DNA of 64,000 nucleotides from Hyphomicrobiales bacterium (GCA_006844605.1 SPJN01000003.1:124001-188000), one strand, 5' to 3'; shown: positions 38,034-47,936, counted from the first letter of the stretch. Program-made: numbers and translations. The notes: generated by a model from the letters alone, not told the origin.

Positions 38034-38522
38034 CTAGCCCCTTAGGTGCAAAACGCAAATCAGCGTGAACAGCCGCCGCGCGGTGCCGTGATCGACCTCA
38101 ATCTTGCCGGCAAGCCGTTCCTGCAACAGGGTCGATCCTTCATTGTGCAGGCCGCGCCGGCCCATATCAATCGCCTCGATCTGTGCGGGGCTGGCGGTCT
38201 TGATCGCCTGATAATAGGATTCGCAAATATCCCAGTAATCACGAACGATCCGGCGAAACGGTGACAGCGCCAGCAAAACATGCCCCGCCTGCGTGCCATC
38301 GGCCCCCTTGATGTCAAAGACAAGACGGCGTTCCACAATCGACAATGTCAGGTCATAGGGGCCGGGCGCCCCCTGCAATTTTTCTGAAACGGGGGAAAAG
38401 CTGTTTTCTTCCAACAGATCAAAGATCGCGACCTTACGCTCATGATCAATGTCGGGGTTCAACGGCACCCCGGTGCTTTCATCAAGCGTAATATTCGAGA
38501 TTGATTGTGGGCCTTCAGGCAT
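38034..38522 (-). CDS. UPF0262 family protein
   Basis: Protein of 162 residues matching the alphaproteobacterial UPF0262 family. Recognisable pieces: [35 protein letters not shown] (about 8-42), [66 protein letters not shown] and the final [12 protein letters not shown]. The function is unknown. It always travels with hisD and the LMW phosphatase-like gene, as here. No signal or membrane segment is seen. Confidence 0.92.
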   Translation of the reverse strand: MPEGPQSISNITLDESTGVPLNPDIDHERKVAIFDLLEENSFSPVSEKLQGAPGPYDLTLSIVERRLVFDIKGADGTQAGHVLLALSPFRRIVRDYWDICESYYQAIKTASPAQIEAIDMGRRGLHNEGSTLLQERLAGKIEVDHGTARRLFTLICVLHLRG

Positions 38523-38583
38523 AGTCAGCTTTGTCAGTGCAGGTCAGAGTGGCGAAGCAAATCAGTCCCCACCTTGCCACCTC

Positions 38584-39891
38584 TTAGTCGCGCTGCCAAG
38601 GCATGTTGAGCCTGATTGCAACAGAAAGCGCATGGGCGTCCAAACCTTCTTCCTGTGCAAGGCGCACGGCGGCGCTGCCGACCTGCTGCAACCCCTGCGG
38701 CCCACAGTTCAGGATGGAGCTACGCTTGAGGAAATCAAGCACGTTCAATCCCGATGCGAAACGCGCGGTTCGTGATGTCGGCAGTACGTGATTAGGGCCT
38801 GCAAGGTAATCCCCCACAGCCTCTGGCGTGTGACGCCCCATAAAGATGGAGCCTGCATGTTTGAACTTCGGCAACAGGGCCTCAGGCTCATCTACGGCCA
38901 ACTCAATATGTTCAGGTGCCAACGGGTCGATAAGCGCACATGCCTCGTCCAGATCCTGCGCAATAATCACAGCGCCGAATTGATCCCAGCTTTTGCGGGC
39001 GATGTCCGCGCGCGGCAAGACGGCCAAATGCGCCGCAACAGCCTGAACAACCTGATCGGCAAATGCGGCATCGGTTGTGATCAGGATTGATTGCGCAATC
39101 TCGTCATGCTCTGCCTGACTAAGCAGATCGGCGGCAATCCAGCTAGGGTCGGATTTGTCGTCACTGACCACCAGAATTTCCGATGGTCCGGCAATCATAT
39201 CAATACCGACCTGTCCGAACACCTGACGCTTGGCTTCTGCCACAAAGGCGTTACCCGGACCGGTGATCTGGTCAACCCGCGCAATTGTTTCGGTGCCATA
39301 GGCCAGCGCCGCAATCGCCTGCGCCCCGCCAACACGGTAAATTTCGTCAATGCCCGCAACATGCGCTGCGGCCAGAATAACAGGATTGATCACCCCATCA
39401 GGCGTCGGCACAACCATCGCGATACGCGGCACACCAGCAACCTTGGCCGGGACAGCATTCATCAACAATGAACTGGGATAGGCTGCCAACCCGCCAGGCA
39501 CGTAAAGCCCCACCGCATCCACAGGCGTCCAACGGTGACCAAGGGTGATCCCGGCATCATCCGTAAACAGGCCATCATCAGGCATTTGCTTTTCGTGATA
39601 GGCACGAATGCGGGCCGCGGCCAATTCCAATGCGTCACGCAATGTCGGCTCACACGCGTCACAGGCGGCCTTGATATCATCAACCGGCACCGCCATTCCG
39701 GTGCTGCGCACGTCAAAGCGATCAAACTTCTGCGTCAGCGCAAACAAGGCCTCGTCACCGCAAGCGCGCACATCGGCAATGATACCGCGCACGGCATCAC
39801 CCACGTCGCTTTCCCCTTCGCGGCGCAGGGCGACCAGCACCTGATAGCGCGTGGTGAAGTCAGCATCTGTTGTGGTCAATATCTGTGGCAT
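38584..39891 (-). CDS. hisD: Histidinol dehydrogenase
   Basis: Zinc enzyme of 435 residues that performs the last two oxidations of histidine synthesis, histidinol to histidine with two NAD. Markers: LGHRWTPVDAVGLYVPGGLAAYPSSLLMNAVPAKVAGV (about 112-149), QAIAALAYGTETIARVDQITGPGN, AGPSEILVVSD (about 240-250), LLSQAEHDE, LAPEHIELAV, and GDYLAGPNHVLPTSRTARFASGL. The length is normal for the family. No other his genes are in the window; this solitary position between UPF0262 and DUF2948 is typical of alphaproteobacteria. Confidence 0.97.
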   Translation of the reverse strand: MPQILTTTDADFTTRYQVLVALRREGESDVGDAVRGIIADVRACGDEALFALTQKFDRFDVRSTGMAVPVDDIKAACDACEPTLRDALELAAARIRAYHEKQMPDDGLFTDDAGITLGHRWTPVDAVGLYVPGGLAAYPSSLLMNAVPAKVAGVPRIAMVVPTPDGVINPVILAAAHVAGIDEIYRVGGAQAIAALAYGTETIARVDQITGPGNAFVAEAKRQVFGQVGIDMIAGPSEILVVSDDKSDPSWIAADLLSQAEHDEIAQSILITTDAAFADQVVQAVAAHLAVLPRADIARKSWDQFGAVIIAQDLDEACALIDPLAPEHIELAVDEPEALLPKFKHAGSIFMGRHTPEAVGDYLAGPNHVLPTSRTARFASGLNVLDFLKRSSILNCGPQGLQQVGSAAVRLAQEEGLDAHALSVAIRLNMPWQRD

Positions 39892-39909
39892 CGGCCTAGC
39901 TTGGTTTCG

Positions 39910-40407
39910 TCAATCGTCAAGTTTGTGATCAGGGCGCACCGGGGTTTTCCACGGCTCCCCCTTATCGGTCAGGTAAATATCCAGCGCCTCAACATCAAGG
40001 CGCACTGCTGCATTGTCTGCACACTCAAGCTGTAGCGCAAACGGGCCGGACGGGTCGTCCCCCAATGGTGTCACAGTCAGGGCCAGCAGGTCCAGCACCT
40101 TGGCCTTTTCTTCAAGTCCAAAGCCGCGCACTTTAACATCGCTGACATTATCGATATGCAAAAGCGCCCGTGTCCGCGCAAACGGTTCAGGGTCGGCACG
40201 ATTAAACACGCGGGAGAGGAAGCCGCGCTTCTTCTCAACCACGTCGTCCAGTTCCTCCCATGCAAAGCGGGCAAGGGCGGCAACAAAGCGTTTTTGGGAG
40301 GGCAGATAGGCCATCTCCCCCACAAACAGCGCCGCATCCTGCACCAGGGCGGAAATCACAGCCAGATCATCAATATCCTGTGCGTGAAGCCTGACCGCCC
40401 CCGTCAT
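39910..40407 (-). CDS. DUF2948 family protein
   Basis: Protein of 165 residues. LHAQDIDDLAVISALVQDAALFVGEMAYLPSQKRFVAALARFAWEE (about 7-52) is the family's N-terminal signature. RTRALLHIDNVSDVKVRGF and LLALTVTPLGDDPSGPFALQLECADNAAVRLDVEALD follow. The function is unknown. The ATG shares one base with the murA stop (TGATG), and hisD starts 18 bases later, so it is translated from the murA-hisD transcript. Conserved linkage is the only clue to its role. Confidence 0.92.
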   Translation of the reverse strand: MTGAVRLHAQDIDDLAVISALVQDAALFVGEMAYLPSQKRFVAALARFAWEELDDVVEKKRGFLSRVFNRADPEPFARTRALLHIDNVSDVKVRGFGLEEKAKVLDLLALTVTPLGDDPSGPFALQLECADNAAVRLDVEALDIYLTDKGEPWKTPVRPDHKLDD

Positions 40408-41696
40408 CAGAACGTCCTTTCGTCACTGACGCGTTCGACCAAGGCCCCAACGGCGGTCAGCTTTTCTTCCAGCCGCTCATACCCACGGTCCAAATGATAG
40501 ACCCGGTTTACTTCGGTCACGCCTTCTGCGCCCAACCCGGCAATAATCAGCGAGGATGAGGCACGCAAATCTGTGGCCATCACCGGCGCACCAACCAAAC
40601 GATCCACACCACGCACCAATGACGATGCCCCATGCACCGTGATATCTGCGCCCATGCGCACCAATTCAGGCACATGCATGAAACGGTTTTCAAAAATCGT
40701 TTCGGTGATCATCGCGGCACCTTGCGCACGCGCCATCAATGCCATCAATTGCGCCTGCATATCGGTGGGGAAGCCGGGATAGGGTTGCGTTTCCACATCC
40801 ACACCTGTCACACGCCCGTCCATTGCCACGCGGAGGGTACGGTCCCCCTCCTCTACAATAACGCCGGCACTGCGCAATAATGCTGTCACCGCCTCAAGCG
40901 CGCCGGGGTCCACATGACTTAAGGTGACATCGCCTTCGGTAATGGCCGCAGCCATCATATAGGTGCCTGCCTCAATCCGGTCGGGGATCACACGTTCATC
41001 AGCACCGTGTAGCTCGTCAACACCATCAACCGTCAACGTATCGGTGCCCTGACCGCTGATCTTGGCACCCATACTGTTCAGGCAATGAACAAGGTCTCCG
41101 ATTTCAGGTTCGCGCGCGGCGTTTTCAATAATCGTTTGCCCTTTGGCAAGGGCAGCGGCCATCAACAGATTTTCGGTCGCGCCAACAGACACTTTCGGGA
41201 ACGTCACCCGATTGCCAATCAACCCATTAGGGGCCGAGACCATGACATAGCCGCCCTCAAGCTCAACCTCGGCGCCCAATCGTTCCATCGCATTCAGGTG
41301 CAAATCAACCGGACGCGTGCCGATGGCACAGCCGCCGGGCAAGCTGACCTTGGCCCGCCCAAATCGTGCCAGTAGCGGCCCCATCACCAGAATGGAGGCG
41401 CGCATGGTACGCACCAAATCATAGGGTGCGGTTGTTTCGGTGATATTCGCTGCGGTCAGCGTCAAACGACGACCGCCATTCGCCTCGGTCACGTCACCGC
41501 CTGTTGCCTCAACCCCCAGGGTTTCAACAAGGCGGGTCATGGTTTTGATATCCGCCAGATCAGGCAGATTATTCAGGGTCAGCGGCTTGTCCGTCAGCAA
41601 ACAGGCTGCAATCAACGGCAGCGCCGCGTTCTTTGCGCCGCTGATCGGGATAGTGCCTGACAGTCGTTGACCGCCGGTGATGCGAATACGATCCAT
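40407..41696 (-). CDS. murA: UDP-N-acetylglucosamine 1-carboxyvinyltransferase
   Basis: Cytosolic enzyme of 429 residues for the first committed step of peptidoglycan synthesis: it transfers enolpyruvate from PEP to UDP-GlcNAc. [21 protein letters not shown] carries K22. [16 protein letters not shown] carries the catalytic, fosfomycin-reactive C123. [24 protein letters not shown] and the final [20 protein letters not shown] are also diagnostic. dcd lies 9 bases upstream and DUF2948 overlaps its stop by one base. Confidence 0.98.
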   Translation of the reverse strand: MDRIRITGGQRLSGTIPISGAKNAALPLIAACLLTDKPLTLNNLPDLADIKTMTRLVETLGVEATGGDVTEANGGRRLTLTAANITETTAPYDLVRTMRASILVMGPLLARFGRAKVSLPGGCAIGTRPVDLHLNAMERLGAEVELEGGYVMVSAPNGLIGNRVTFPKVSVGATENLLMAAALAKGQTIIENAAREPEIGDLVHCLNSMGAKISGQGTDTLTVDGVDELHGADERVIPDRIEAGTYMMAAAITEGDVTLSHVDPGALEAVTALLRSAGVIVEEGDRTLRVAMDGRVTGVDVETQPYPGFPTDMQAQLMALMARAQGAAMITETIFENRFMHVPELVRMGADITVHGASSLVRGVDRLVGAPVMATDLRASSSLIIAGLGAEGVTEVNRVYHLDRGYERLEEKLTAVGALVERVSDERTF

Positions 41697-41705
41697 TGCC
41701 GTTCC

Positions 41706-42260
41706 TTAAAGACGCGGTGCCGTCACGCCCGTCTGCCCCTGATATTTGCCCGCCCGATCCCGGTATGACACATCGCATTCCCCTTCCCCTTTCAGGAACA
41801 GGAATTGGCAGGCCCCTTCATTGGCGTAAATCTTGGCAGGCAAAGGGGTTGTGTTGGAAAACTCAAGCGTAACGTGGCCTTCCCACTCAGGCTCCAGCGG
41901 GGTCACATTGACGATAATCCCGCAACGGGCATAGGTGGATTTGCCAAGGCAGATCACCAGCGTATCGCGAGGAATGCGGAAATATTCCACCGTACGCGCC
42001 AGCACAAATGAATTGGGCGGGATCACGCAAACATCGGTTTTGCGATCAACAAAGCCGTCAGCCGAGAAGTTCTTGGGATCAACCACGGCAGAATCAACAT
42101 TCGTGAAAATCTTAAACTCATCTGCCACACGGGCGTCATATCCATAGGAGCTAACCCCATAGGAAATCACGCCGTCACGCTTCTGCGCCTCGACAAAAGG
42201 TTCAATCATGCCCTGTTTTTGGGCCTGCTCTCTGATCCAGTGATCCGGTTGAATTCCCAT
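41706..42260 (-). CDS. dcd: dCTP deaminase
   Basis: Trimeric enzyme of 184 residues that deaminates dCTP to dUTP for dTMP supply. The N-terminal [17 protein letters not shown], then [73 protein letters not shown], and the late [27 protein letters not shown] are all standard. SSYGYD and the glutamate within [11 protein letters not shown] are the active-site parts. It starts the murA transcript. Confidence 0.97.
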   Translation of the reverse strand: MGIQPDHWIREQAQKQGMIEPFVEAQKRDGVISYGVSSYGYDARVADEFKIFTNVDSAVVDPKNFSADGFVDRKTDVCVIPPNSFVLARTVEYFRIPRDTLVICLGKSTYARCGIIVNVTPLEPEWEGHVTLEFSNTTPLPAKIYANEGACQFLFLKGEGECDVSYRDRAGKYQGQTGVTAPRL

Positions 42261-42374
42261 CTGGTCCTCATGTGATTGTTTGGGCGTCTAATCTACGATG
42301 CTTATACCAGCCAAATCGCCTGTTTCGTAGCCGTGAGTCGTAGGATGCAATAATGGCGGGCTTGTGTCCGCTTG

Positions 42375-42566
42375 TCAGTCCTTATCATGCGTTTGTGAGC
42401 CTGATTCAGTCGATGTGGCCTGCGAATCAGCCTTGCGCCCCCTGCTCTGCGCTTTTCGGCGTCGCAAATTGACCCGCAGCGCCTCCTCAAGCCGTGCCTG
42501 ACGGGCAGCCTGCTGGGGGGTCATATCGGCGGCAGAAGTGCCTTTATCCTGTCCTGATTTGCTCAT
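42375..42566 (-). CDS. Small conserved basic protein of unknown function
   Basis: Short frame of 63 residues starting MSKSGQDKGTSAADMTPQQAARQARLEEALRVNLRRRKAQSRGRK and ending in a Ser/Thr/Asp-rich tail. The helix with LREALRANLxRRKAQxR character resembles small proteins often found beside murA/dcd in alphaproteobacteria. No function is known to me. The longer upstream frame to 42689 would run through the tRNA-Thr gene, so the ATG at 42566 is the sensible start. Confidence 0.6.
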   Translation of the reverse strand: MSKSGQDKGTSAADMTPQQAARQARLEEALRVNLRRRKAQSRGRKADSQATSTESGSQTHDKD

Positions 42567-42644
42567 ACTGGTGACATGCCGCGAAATGACGGACAAAGCA
42601 AGGGTGTGTCTTGTCCCGCCTGCATTTTTCAAACTGTAAGGAAA

Positions 42645-42719
42645 TGGTGCCCCCGGGGTGAATTGAACACCCGACCTCACCCTTACCAAGGGTGCGCTCT
42701 ACCACTGAGCTACGAGGGC
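42645..42719 (-). tRNA. tRNA-Thr (GGT)
   Basis: 75 nt including an encoded CCA. The acceptor pairs GCCCTCG/CGGGGGC (one T-G wobble), the D-arm is TAGCTCAGTGGTAGAGC, the anticodon arm ACCCTTGGTAAGGGT presents GGT, and the T-arm contains GTTCAATTC. Confidence 0.95.
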
Positions 42720-42817
42720 CAAAAGCGGGCGGACACTGCCATGCGATTCAGCCGCTTGCAAGGCACAAAAATCAAGAATTGCGCCAATGGGACATTTTGC
42801 GCCCCAATGGCCCAAAA

Positions 42818-43552
42818 TCAGGCTGTTTGGGCACCTGTTTCGTCGTCCACTTCTTCAACCTCAACCATCAATATCGTGTCTTCAAGATAGGCCGCGTAAC
42901 GGATGGCCTGATCATGGGTCAATTTGGGGAACATATCGCTGATCAAACGATCAAGCGCCTTTACCACGGTTTGTTCGGTATTTTTGGCAAGTTTCGCCGT
43001 CAGCCCGGTAAATTGCATCTGTTTAACCGGGTCACGCAAATAGATATCAACGCCTGCTTCCATCAACTGGATCATCACGCCGGTCAGCTGTGCCTTTTCG
43101 GTACGGCCATAATGACCATCCTTGATGCGAGCAATCACAGTACGCAGCTCTTCGGCGGTGCGGTCCAGAATGGGAAAGGCGATGTAGGAAATTTCCTTGC
43201 CGTTTTCATCCTCGCTTAACACCCGCGTGTTTTCGATATAGTCGGCACCGGCGATTGACTGTTCAATACTTAATCCACCGGCAACACGCTTCACAAAAAA
43301 AAGCGTTGCCTTTGTGATCATTGCCGCGCCAACCTTGATCACCCGCAACAGCCCGCCTTTGATTTCCAGAATCTCCGCAGGCTGCAAAATGTAATAATCC
43401 AACGTGTCATTCAAAATGTTCGACAATAGCGCCTTTATCATATCGGGTGCTTTGCGTGGATTTTCGCCCCGCATCTGCGCAATAAACCGATTGGACAAAT
43501 CATGCTGCGCATCGCTGGCCAGAAAGGCCATATGGGTTTGTTCAAATGACAT
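42818..43552 (-). CDS. Hypothetical cytosolic protein downstream of the cyclase
   Basis: I do not recognise this 244-residue protein. It has no signal or clear membrane segment, though one hydrophobic patch (GAAMITKATLFFVKRVAGG, about 75-93) could lie near a membrane. It is otherwise mixed helical, with the segment NDTLDYYILQPAEILEIKGGLLRVIKVG and an acidic C-terminus (VEVEEVDDETG). It starts 26 bases after the adenylate cyclase stop on the same strand, so it is probably the third gene of that operon. A role in or under cAMP signalling is only inferred from position. Confidence 0.72.
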   Translation of the reverse strand: MSFEQTHMAFLASDAQHDLSNRFIAQMRGENPRKAPDMIKALLSNILNDTLDYYILQPAEILEIKGGLLRVIKVGAAMITKATLFFVKRVAGGLSIEQSIAGADYIENTRVLSEDENGKEISYIAFPILDRTAEELRTVIARIKDGHYGRTEKAQLTGVMIQLMEAGVDIYLRDPVKQMQFTGLTAKLAKNTEQTVVKALDRLISDMFPKLTHDQAIRYAAYLEDTILMVEVEEVDDETGAQTA

Positions 43553-43578
43553 CGGCGTTTCCGATCCTGCTCGACCAA

Positions 43579-45489
43579 TTAGATATTCTTAGGTCCAACC
43601 ACTTTCCAGACTTTCACCGGCTTGGCAATACCCTTTGCCTGAATTGGGTCCAGCGCCTCCAGCGTGAAATGATCTTTCACCGCATCATACATATAGGATT
43701 CAATGACGACGCTATTGTGGGGGGCGTTACTTTCCAGGCGGGACGCAAGGTTAACCGACCGCCCGATAATGGTATAGGCCGCGTGACGATCACCACCGAA
43801 ATAACCAACATTGGCATGGCCCGCATTAATGCCAACTCGCAATTGAAGGGCGGCCCCTGCCTTTTGACGAATCGGCTCCGCAATTTCATTGAACGCCTCA
43901 AGCAATTCAAGCCCGGCGCGCACAGCCTTGATTTCCTTGTCCTCGACTTTTTCAGGCGCGCCCCAATAGGCGATGATGCCATCCCCCATCAACTTATCCA
44001 CGGTGCCGTCATGACGGAACAATATGTCGAGCGCGATGTCATAAAAATCAGCCAGAAACTCAGATACAGCCTGCGCATCATTATTGTCTGAGAACTTTGT
44101 AAACTCTGCAATATCGACAAACATGATGGCCAGATAACGCTTGCGCGATTGCAGGTTCAACCGCCCGGTGCCGGACTTTTCAAGCTCAGTAATCAGGGAC
44201 GGGGCAACAAACCGACGCAACACTGTCACCATCTTCCGTTCTGCCATATAGGATCGAACAAAATTGACCAAGGCAAACAAAAGCCCCGACACGACCGTTG
44301 CGGCCACTGCGCCGAAGGTTGGTAGAAAATAGCTTTGTGATCCGAACATATAGTCAGATAGCCCAATCAACCCGCCGGCCAACCCAATCAATGCAGGCCC
44401 CGCGATAAAGGGACGGAACAACGCAAACAGCAACGCCACTATAAACGGCATCGCCAATAAAACAGTGAGCGAAACGAAGTGTGTAGCGGGGGTAATAAAC
44501 CCGCCTGTCACAATTGTGTTCACGGCATTCACTGTCAGCAACACACCGGGGACGGACCCTTCAATCGGGGTTGCGATAAAATCACCCGAGCCAGCATAAG
44601 ACGCACCGACCAAAACGATGCAATCTTCGAATGCTTCTTCCAGATCCTCGGGAAACAGGCTGAGCGATTTGTTCAATGTGCTGTAACTCTGCACAAAGAA
44701 GGCATTACGCCAATCATCCACATAACGGATCAGCATATGCCCGCGATCATCAAGCGGCACCTTGATCGGCTTTTCCAAAGTCTTTGGCCCAATGACCAAA
44801 TAGGGCGCGTCAAAGTCAAAGTCATCACGCGGCAAATCGTAATAGACCATGATCGTCGCCAGCGTGAGCGATGGGTAAATATGATCCCCTACCCTGACAA
44901 TCAACGGCACATCACGATGAATTGAATCCACCCCAACCGACACCGCCGCATGGGCAAGCTGCGAGACGTGATTGTCAAGGATGGGCACCGGCTGCAGGCC
45001 CACATCCATATCAAGGGCGGGCCAATGGCTTGTATCATCCGGGCCGATGCGGTGTTTTTGAAAACTTGCACGCGGGGTTTTAGCCTGCCCCAATACCGGA
45101 CGCGCGCCAAAGGCGATCACACTGGCAGGGCTTTCAAATGCCTTTGCCAAAATCTCGTCATCGGCTGTTTCACGACGAAACACGATATCCCATGTGACAG
45201 ACTTGGCATTTACCTCAGTCAGGCCCTGTAACAATTGCGCATGGCGCGTTCGTTTTACCGGAAACTCGCCACCATGATCGTCGATTGTCCGATCATCCAG
45301 CGCCACAAGACGGATATTGGGCGCGACTTCAACATTCGCATAACGATCTGCCAATGTGTCGAAATGCAAGTTGCTGGCAAGGCGGACAAGGTCCGAACGC
45401 TGCTCTAAAAGCGCCAACCCAACCGAAACAAACAATGCGGTTGCAAGGCTGATGAGAATCCGCAACTGCGCTGCTGATGCAACCTTCAT
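43579..45489 (-). CDS. CHASE2-domain adenylate/guanylate cyclase
   Basis: Inner-membrane receptor cyclase of 636 residues. The N-terminal segment is RILISLATALFVSVGLALLEQ. The periplasmic CHASE2 domain is at about 35-335, with NIRLVALDDRTIDDHGGEFPVKRTRHAQLLQGL and VLVGASYAGSGDFIATPIEGSVPGVLL. Three further membrane segments lie at about 340-415. The cytosolic class III cyclase domain begins at about 445: YLAIMFVDIAEFTKFS has the first metal Asp, and KLMGDGIIAYWGAPE has the second. LRVGINAGHANVGYFGG and IGRSVNLASRLES follow. A CHASE2 ligand is not known. It is the middle gene of an operon, 31 bases after the lipoprotein gene and 26 before the unknown gene. Confidence 0.92.
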   Translation of the reverse strand: MKVASAAQLRILISLATALFVSVGLALLEQRSDLVRLASNLHFDTLADRYANVEVAPNIRLVALDDRTIDDHGGEFPVKRTRHAQLLQGLTEVNAKSVTWDIVFRRETADDEILAKAFESPASVIAFGARPVLGQAKTPRASFQKHRIGPDDTSHWPALDMDVGLQPVPILDNHVSQLAHAAVSVGVDSIHRDVPLIVRVGDHIYPSLTLATIMVYYDLPRDDFDFDAPYLVIGPKTLEKPIKVPLDDRGHMLIRYVDDWRNAFFVQSYSTLNKSLSLFPEDLEEAFEDCIVLVGASYAGSGDFIATPIEGSVPGVLLTVNAVNTIVTGGFITPATHFVSLTVLLAMPFIVALLFALFRPFIAGPALIGLAGGLIGLSDYMFGSQSYFLPTFGAVAATVVSGLLFALVNFVRSYMAERKMVTVLRRFVAPSLITELEKSGTGRLNLQSRKRYLAIMFVDIAEFTKFSDNNDAQAVSEFLADFYDIALDILFRHDGTVDKLMGDGIIAYWGAPEKVEDKEIKAVRAGLELLEAFNEIAEPIRQKAGAALQLRVGINAGHANVGYFGGDRHAAYTIIGRSVNLASRLESNAPHNSVVIESYMYDAVKDHFTLEALDPIQAKGIAKPVKVWKVVGPKNI

Positions 45490-45520
45490 AAATTATCGCT
45501 GCCCCGGCACACGATACGAT

Positions 45521-46495
45521 CTAATTGATGATCGCAGCAAGGTCCGCAGGAATGTCAGCAACAATGCGCTCAGCGATTGTGACGGCCACATTGCGCAAGG
45601 ACATGTTCAGCAACATTTCAGCATCCGCACTTGCTGGCGCCTCGACCGTTTCGTTCAACGGCTCGCGTTGCACAGTCAAGAAACGGCCACCGAATACACG
45701 GCGCAATTTGTAAACTGTTTCAAGGCTGCCTTTGGCAACGCCATCAATTGAACGGTCAATCTTAAAGGTTCGCAAATCACCATCGCAGTAATATGAGACA
45801 CCGTCAGCAGCCAATTGACGAAGCTGTTCGCGGCTGGCCTGTTCTGTCAGCCCTTCGCTATATTGCGCGCGGTTCTGCAATGCTTCAACAACCAATTCGG
45901 TCAGCACCTGCCCCCAATCCTGATCCAACCCGGCAAGTTCAGGTACATCAGCAAGGAAATCTGTTTTCGCTTCATATTTACCGACAACCCATTGCGGGGC
46001 CGTTGCCTGATCACCGGTGGATTTATTGACCGGCTCCTCATACTCGTCCTGCATGGCTTGGTCATGTGCAGCGGCCCATTCAGCCTCTGCCTCAACTTGT
46101 GCATCGGTTTCCATCGACCTGGCCTCTTCGGCCATGCGGGCCTGCAATTCAGCTTCCAGCCGGGCTTCGGCCTCAGCCTCTGCGGCGGCATCCATCATTG
46201 CAGTGCCTTCAGATGATGAGGCGACCTCCGCCCCTGCGTCAGCCTCGACCATCACCATGCCGTCAGGTTCTGCCAAATCATAATCGTTTTGGTCCGCTGT
46301 CACGGTTGCACTGTCAACATTTTGCGGGGGCGCGCGGCGTTCAGCAGCTTGCGGCGCAGGCGCTTCTGAAGCAGGCGCTTGCGCAGCAGGTGCGCGGGTC
46401 TGTTGTTGGGGTGCAGAAGCACACGCCGCCAACAGCAATCCCGTTGCTGCCATTAATATCCACTTGAGATGGGTAACAATAGTTGACCGTGCCAT
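45521..46495 (-). CDS. Ala/Glu-rich lipoprotein of unknown function
   Basis: Protein of 324 residues with a lipobox LLLAACAS (lipid Cys at about residue 25). An Ala/Pro/Gln linker (about 28-60) follows. Next comes a strongly Ala/Glu helical stretch (about 98-155, rich in EAEAE-type repeats) that may form a coiled coil. The C-terminal folded domain is at about 165-324, with QWVVGKYEAKTDFLADVPE and YYCDGDLRTFKIDRSIDG. I know no family for the C-terminal domain. It is the first gene of the operon with the CHASE2 cyclase, so it could act as its periplasmic partner. That is inference from order only. Confidence 0.75.
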   Translation of the reverse strand: MARSTIVTHLKWILMAATGLLLAACASAPQQQTRAPAAQAPASEAPAPQAAERRAPPQNVDSATVTADQNDYDLAEPDGMVMVEADAGAEVASSSEGTAMMDAAAEAEAEARLEAELQARMAEEARSMETDAQVEAEAEWAAAHDQAMQDEYEEPVNKSTGDQATAPQWVVGKYEAKTDFLADVPELAGLDQDWGQVLTELVVEALQNRAQYSEGLTEQASREQLRQLAADGVSYYCDGDLRTFKIDRSIDGVAKGSLETVYKLRRVFGGRFLTVQREPLNETVEAPASADAEMLLNMSLRNVAVTIAERIVADIPADLAAIIN

Positions 46496-46585
46496 AGCGT
46501 AATTCCCCTAAACTCTATAGCTTCTGTTTTACGACAAATGGCGGTAAAAAACTACTGACATTCATCACAGATTTCACATTAGATC

Positions 46586-46598
46586 GGTAAAATTTACC
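46586..46598. promoter_or_regulatory. Short palindrome between divergent genes
   Basis: GGTAAAATTTACC is a perfect palindrome around a central A, placed between the divergent lipoprotein gene (start 46495) and thioesterase gene (start 46718). A second, imperfect GGTAAAA lies about 40 bases left. It may be an operator, but nothing else supports it. The rest of 46496-46717 shows no gene. Confidence 0.3.
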
Positions 46599-46717
46599 AC
46601 AACAACCCAAGGGTGCGTTAGCGCCAAACTACATATATCAATAAATTTCAATGGCTTGCACAAGGAACTGATTGCGCGGCAAGCCCCTATTCCCGGCCCG
46701 GAGGCCCGCCCCCTGTC

Positions 46718-47194
46718 ATGACAAAAACCCAACGAACAGAATTAAGTGCACAGCAAAAGGACTTTTTTGATTCTCTAAAATCAGGAAAATGGGATCTGCC
46801 CAACGGCATCAAGGCAAGCGATATCAGGCCCGATGAGTGGCTGAAAGACGTGTCTTACGGGCATGTTCTATATGAATGGCCCAATGATGGCACGCATGAC
46901 ATTATGCCAAACAGGCTGTTCGGTGGGTGGGTTGCCTGCCTGTCAGATCACATTGTTTCCATGACCATGGCAAGCGCGCTTGAAGACAATGAATGGTTCA
47001 CCACCACCGAACTAACAACCCGTCTTTTCAGGCCGGTTTCAAATGGCCTGATCACGATCGAAGGCAATTTGATCAGCAGGGGCCGGACTTCCGGCTTTGT
47101 CGAGGCTGATTGGCGCGACGACAAGGGGCGGCTTTTGGTTCGTGTCAGCGCGGTAAAGGCAATTCGTGGCGCCGGTGAATTGACCGTCAAATAG
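46718..47194 (+). CDS. PaaI-like hotdog-fold thioesterase
   Basis: Protein of 158 residues with the hotdog pattern of small acyl-CoA thioesterases. MPNRLFGGWVACLSDHIVSMTMASAL (about 67-92) has the helix and the Asp that replaces the usual Glu/Asp nucleophile. TELTTRLFRPVSNGLITIEGNLISRGRTSGFVEADWRDDKGRLLVRVSA forms the sheet. It probably hydrolyses an acyl-CoA of unknown kind in the cytosol. It is a single gene that converges on chrR. Its nearness to the fatty-acid-modifying stress locus is suggestive, but no shared promoter was seen. Confidence 0.78.
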   Translation: MTKTQRTELSAQQKDFFDSLKSGKWDLPNGIKASDIRPDEWLKDVSYGHVLYEWPNDGTHDIMPNRLFGGWVACLSDHIVSMTMASALEDNEWFTTTELTTRLFRPVSNGLITIEGNLISRGRTSGFVEADWRDDKGRLLVRVSAVKAIRGAGELTVK

Positions 47195-47234
47195 GCTGTC
47201 AAATGTTGGTGCCTGTGCCACCAGCATCCAAGAC

Positions 47235-47936
47235 CTAAACCGGGAAGAACGGTCGCAACACACGATAAAGCGGATTGGTGAAGGCAAGCGGCCCTTCGGT
47301 TACCCCAATACAAATACAATCACGCTCCACCCCGGCGATGGGTTGGTGCTTGATTTCCGGTCCGTGTTCAACGAAATCACCGGGACCATACCAGCTGACC
47401 TCATCCTCATAACTGCCCTTAATCAGGGCCGTCACCTCAAGCCCATTATGGGAATGGTGCGGCACCGCCTTGCCTGCCGCTATCCGCATCAAACGCGCAA
47501 AGGTGCCATTCGCCTCTTTAGACAGCGGAATAGTACCGATGCCCGGCGCGCGCGTCACAAATGGCAACGTGCTGTTCGGGCCGGGGTCAATATTCAGATC
47601 CAAAAAACACTGGGCAAGATGTGCCGGTAAATCAGAATCAACTGTGACCAACGGCATGGTCGCAGGCTCCTGCTCTGGCAACTGATCAAGCAATGATGCT
47701 ATATCGTGACGGCCTAAATCCTGCTCTGCGGTGTCGGCCAACAACCCACCTGCCAATTCCTGCATTAAACGAAAATCGCCTTGGCATTGTTCGCAAGTGT
47801 CCAAGTGGACATCGACTGCCAAACCAAAGCCAAGCGCCAGATTACCAAGCGCGTGATCCATCAGCAGCGCTTCGCTGGGGTGGTGTTGCGGTGTGTAATC
47901 GTTCATCAAAGATATATCTGTTGAATGTTGCATCAT
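47235..47936 (-). CDS. chrR: ChrR-type zinc anti-sigma factor
   Basis: Cytosolic protein of 233 residues that holds the ECF sigma factor inactive until singlet oxygen or related stress is sensed. The N-terminal ZAS domain has H19, H44, C48 and C51. These spacings (25, 4, 3) equal those of the zinc ligands in Rhodobacter ChrR (H6, H31, C35, C38). The C-terminal cupin has HSHNGLE and a His 30 residues after the Glu, again equal to ChrR H141/H143/E147/H177. I place the start at the ATG one base after the sigma stop. A GTG at 47960, overlapping the sigma gene, is the alternative. Confidence 0.92.
   Translation of the reverse strand: MMQHSTDISLMNDYTPQHHPSEALLMDHALGNLALGFGLAVDVHLDTCEQCQGDFRLMQELAGGLLADTAEQDLGRHDIASLLDQLPEQEPATMPLVTVDSDLPAHLAQCFLDLNIDPGPNSTLPFVTRAPGIGTIPLSKEANGTFARLMRIAAGKAVPHHSHNGLEVTALIKGSYEDEVSWYGPGDFVEHGPEIKHQPIAGVERDCICIGVTEGPLAFTNPLYRVLRPFFPV

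Noticed and set aside
42567-42689. N-terminal extension of the small basic protein
   Set aside because: It overlaps the tRNA-Thr gene, which is certain.
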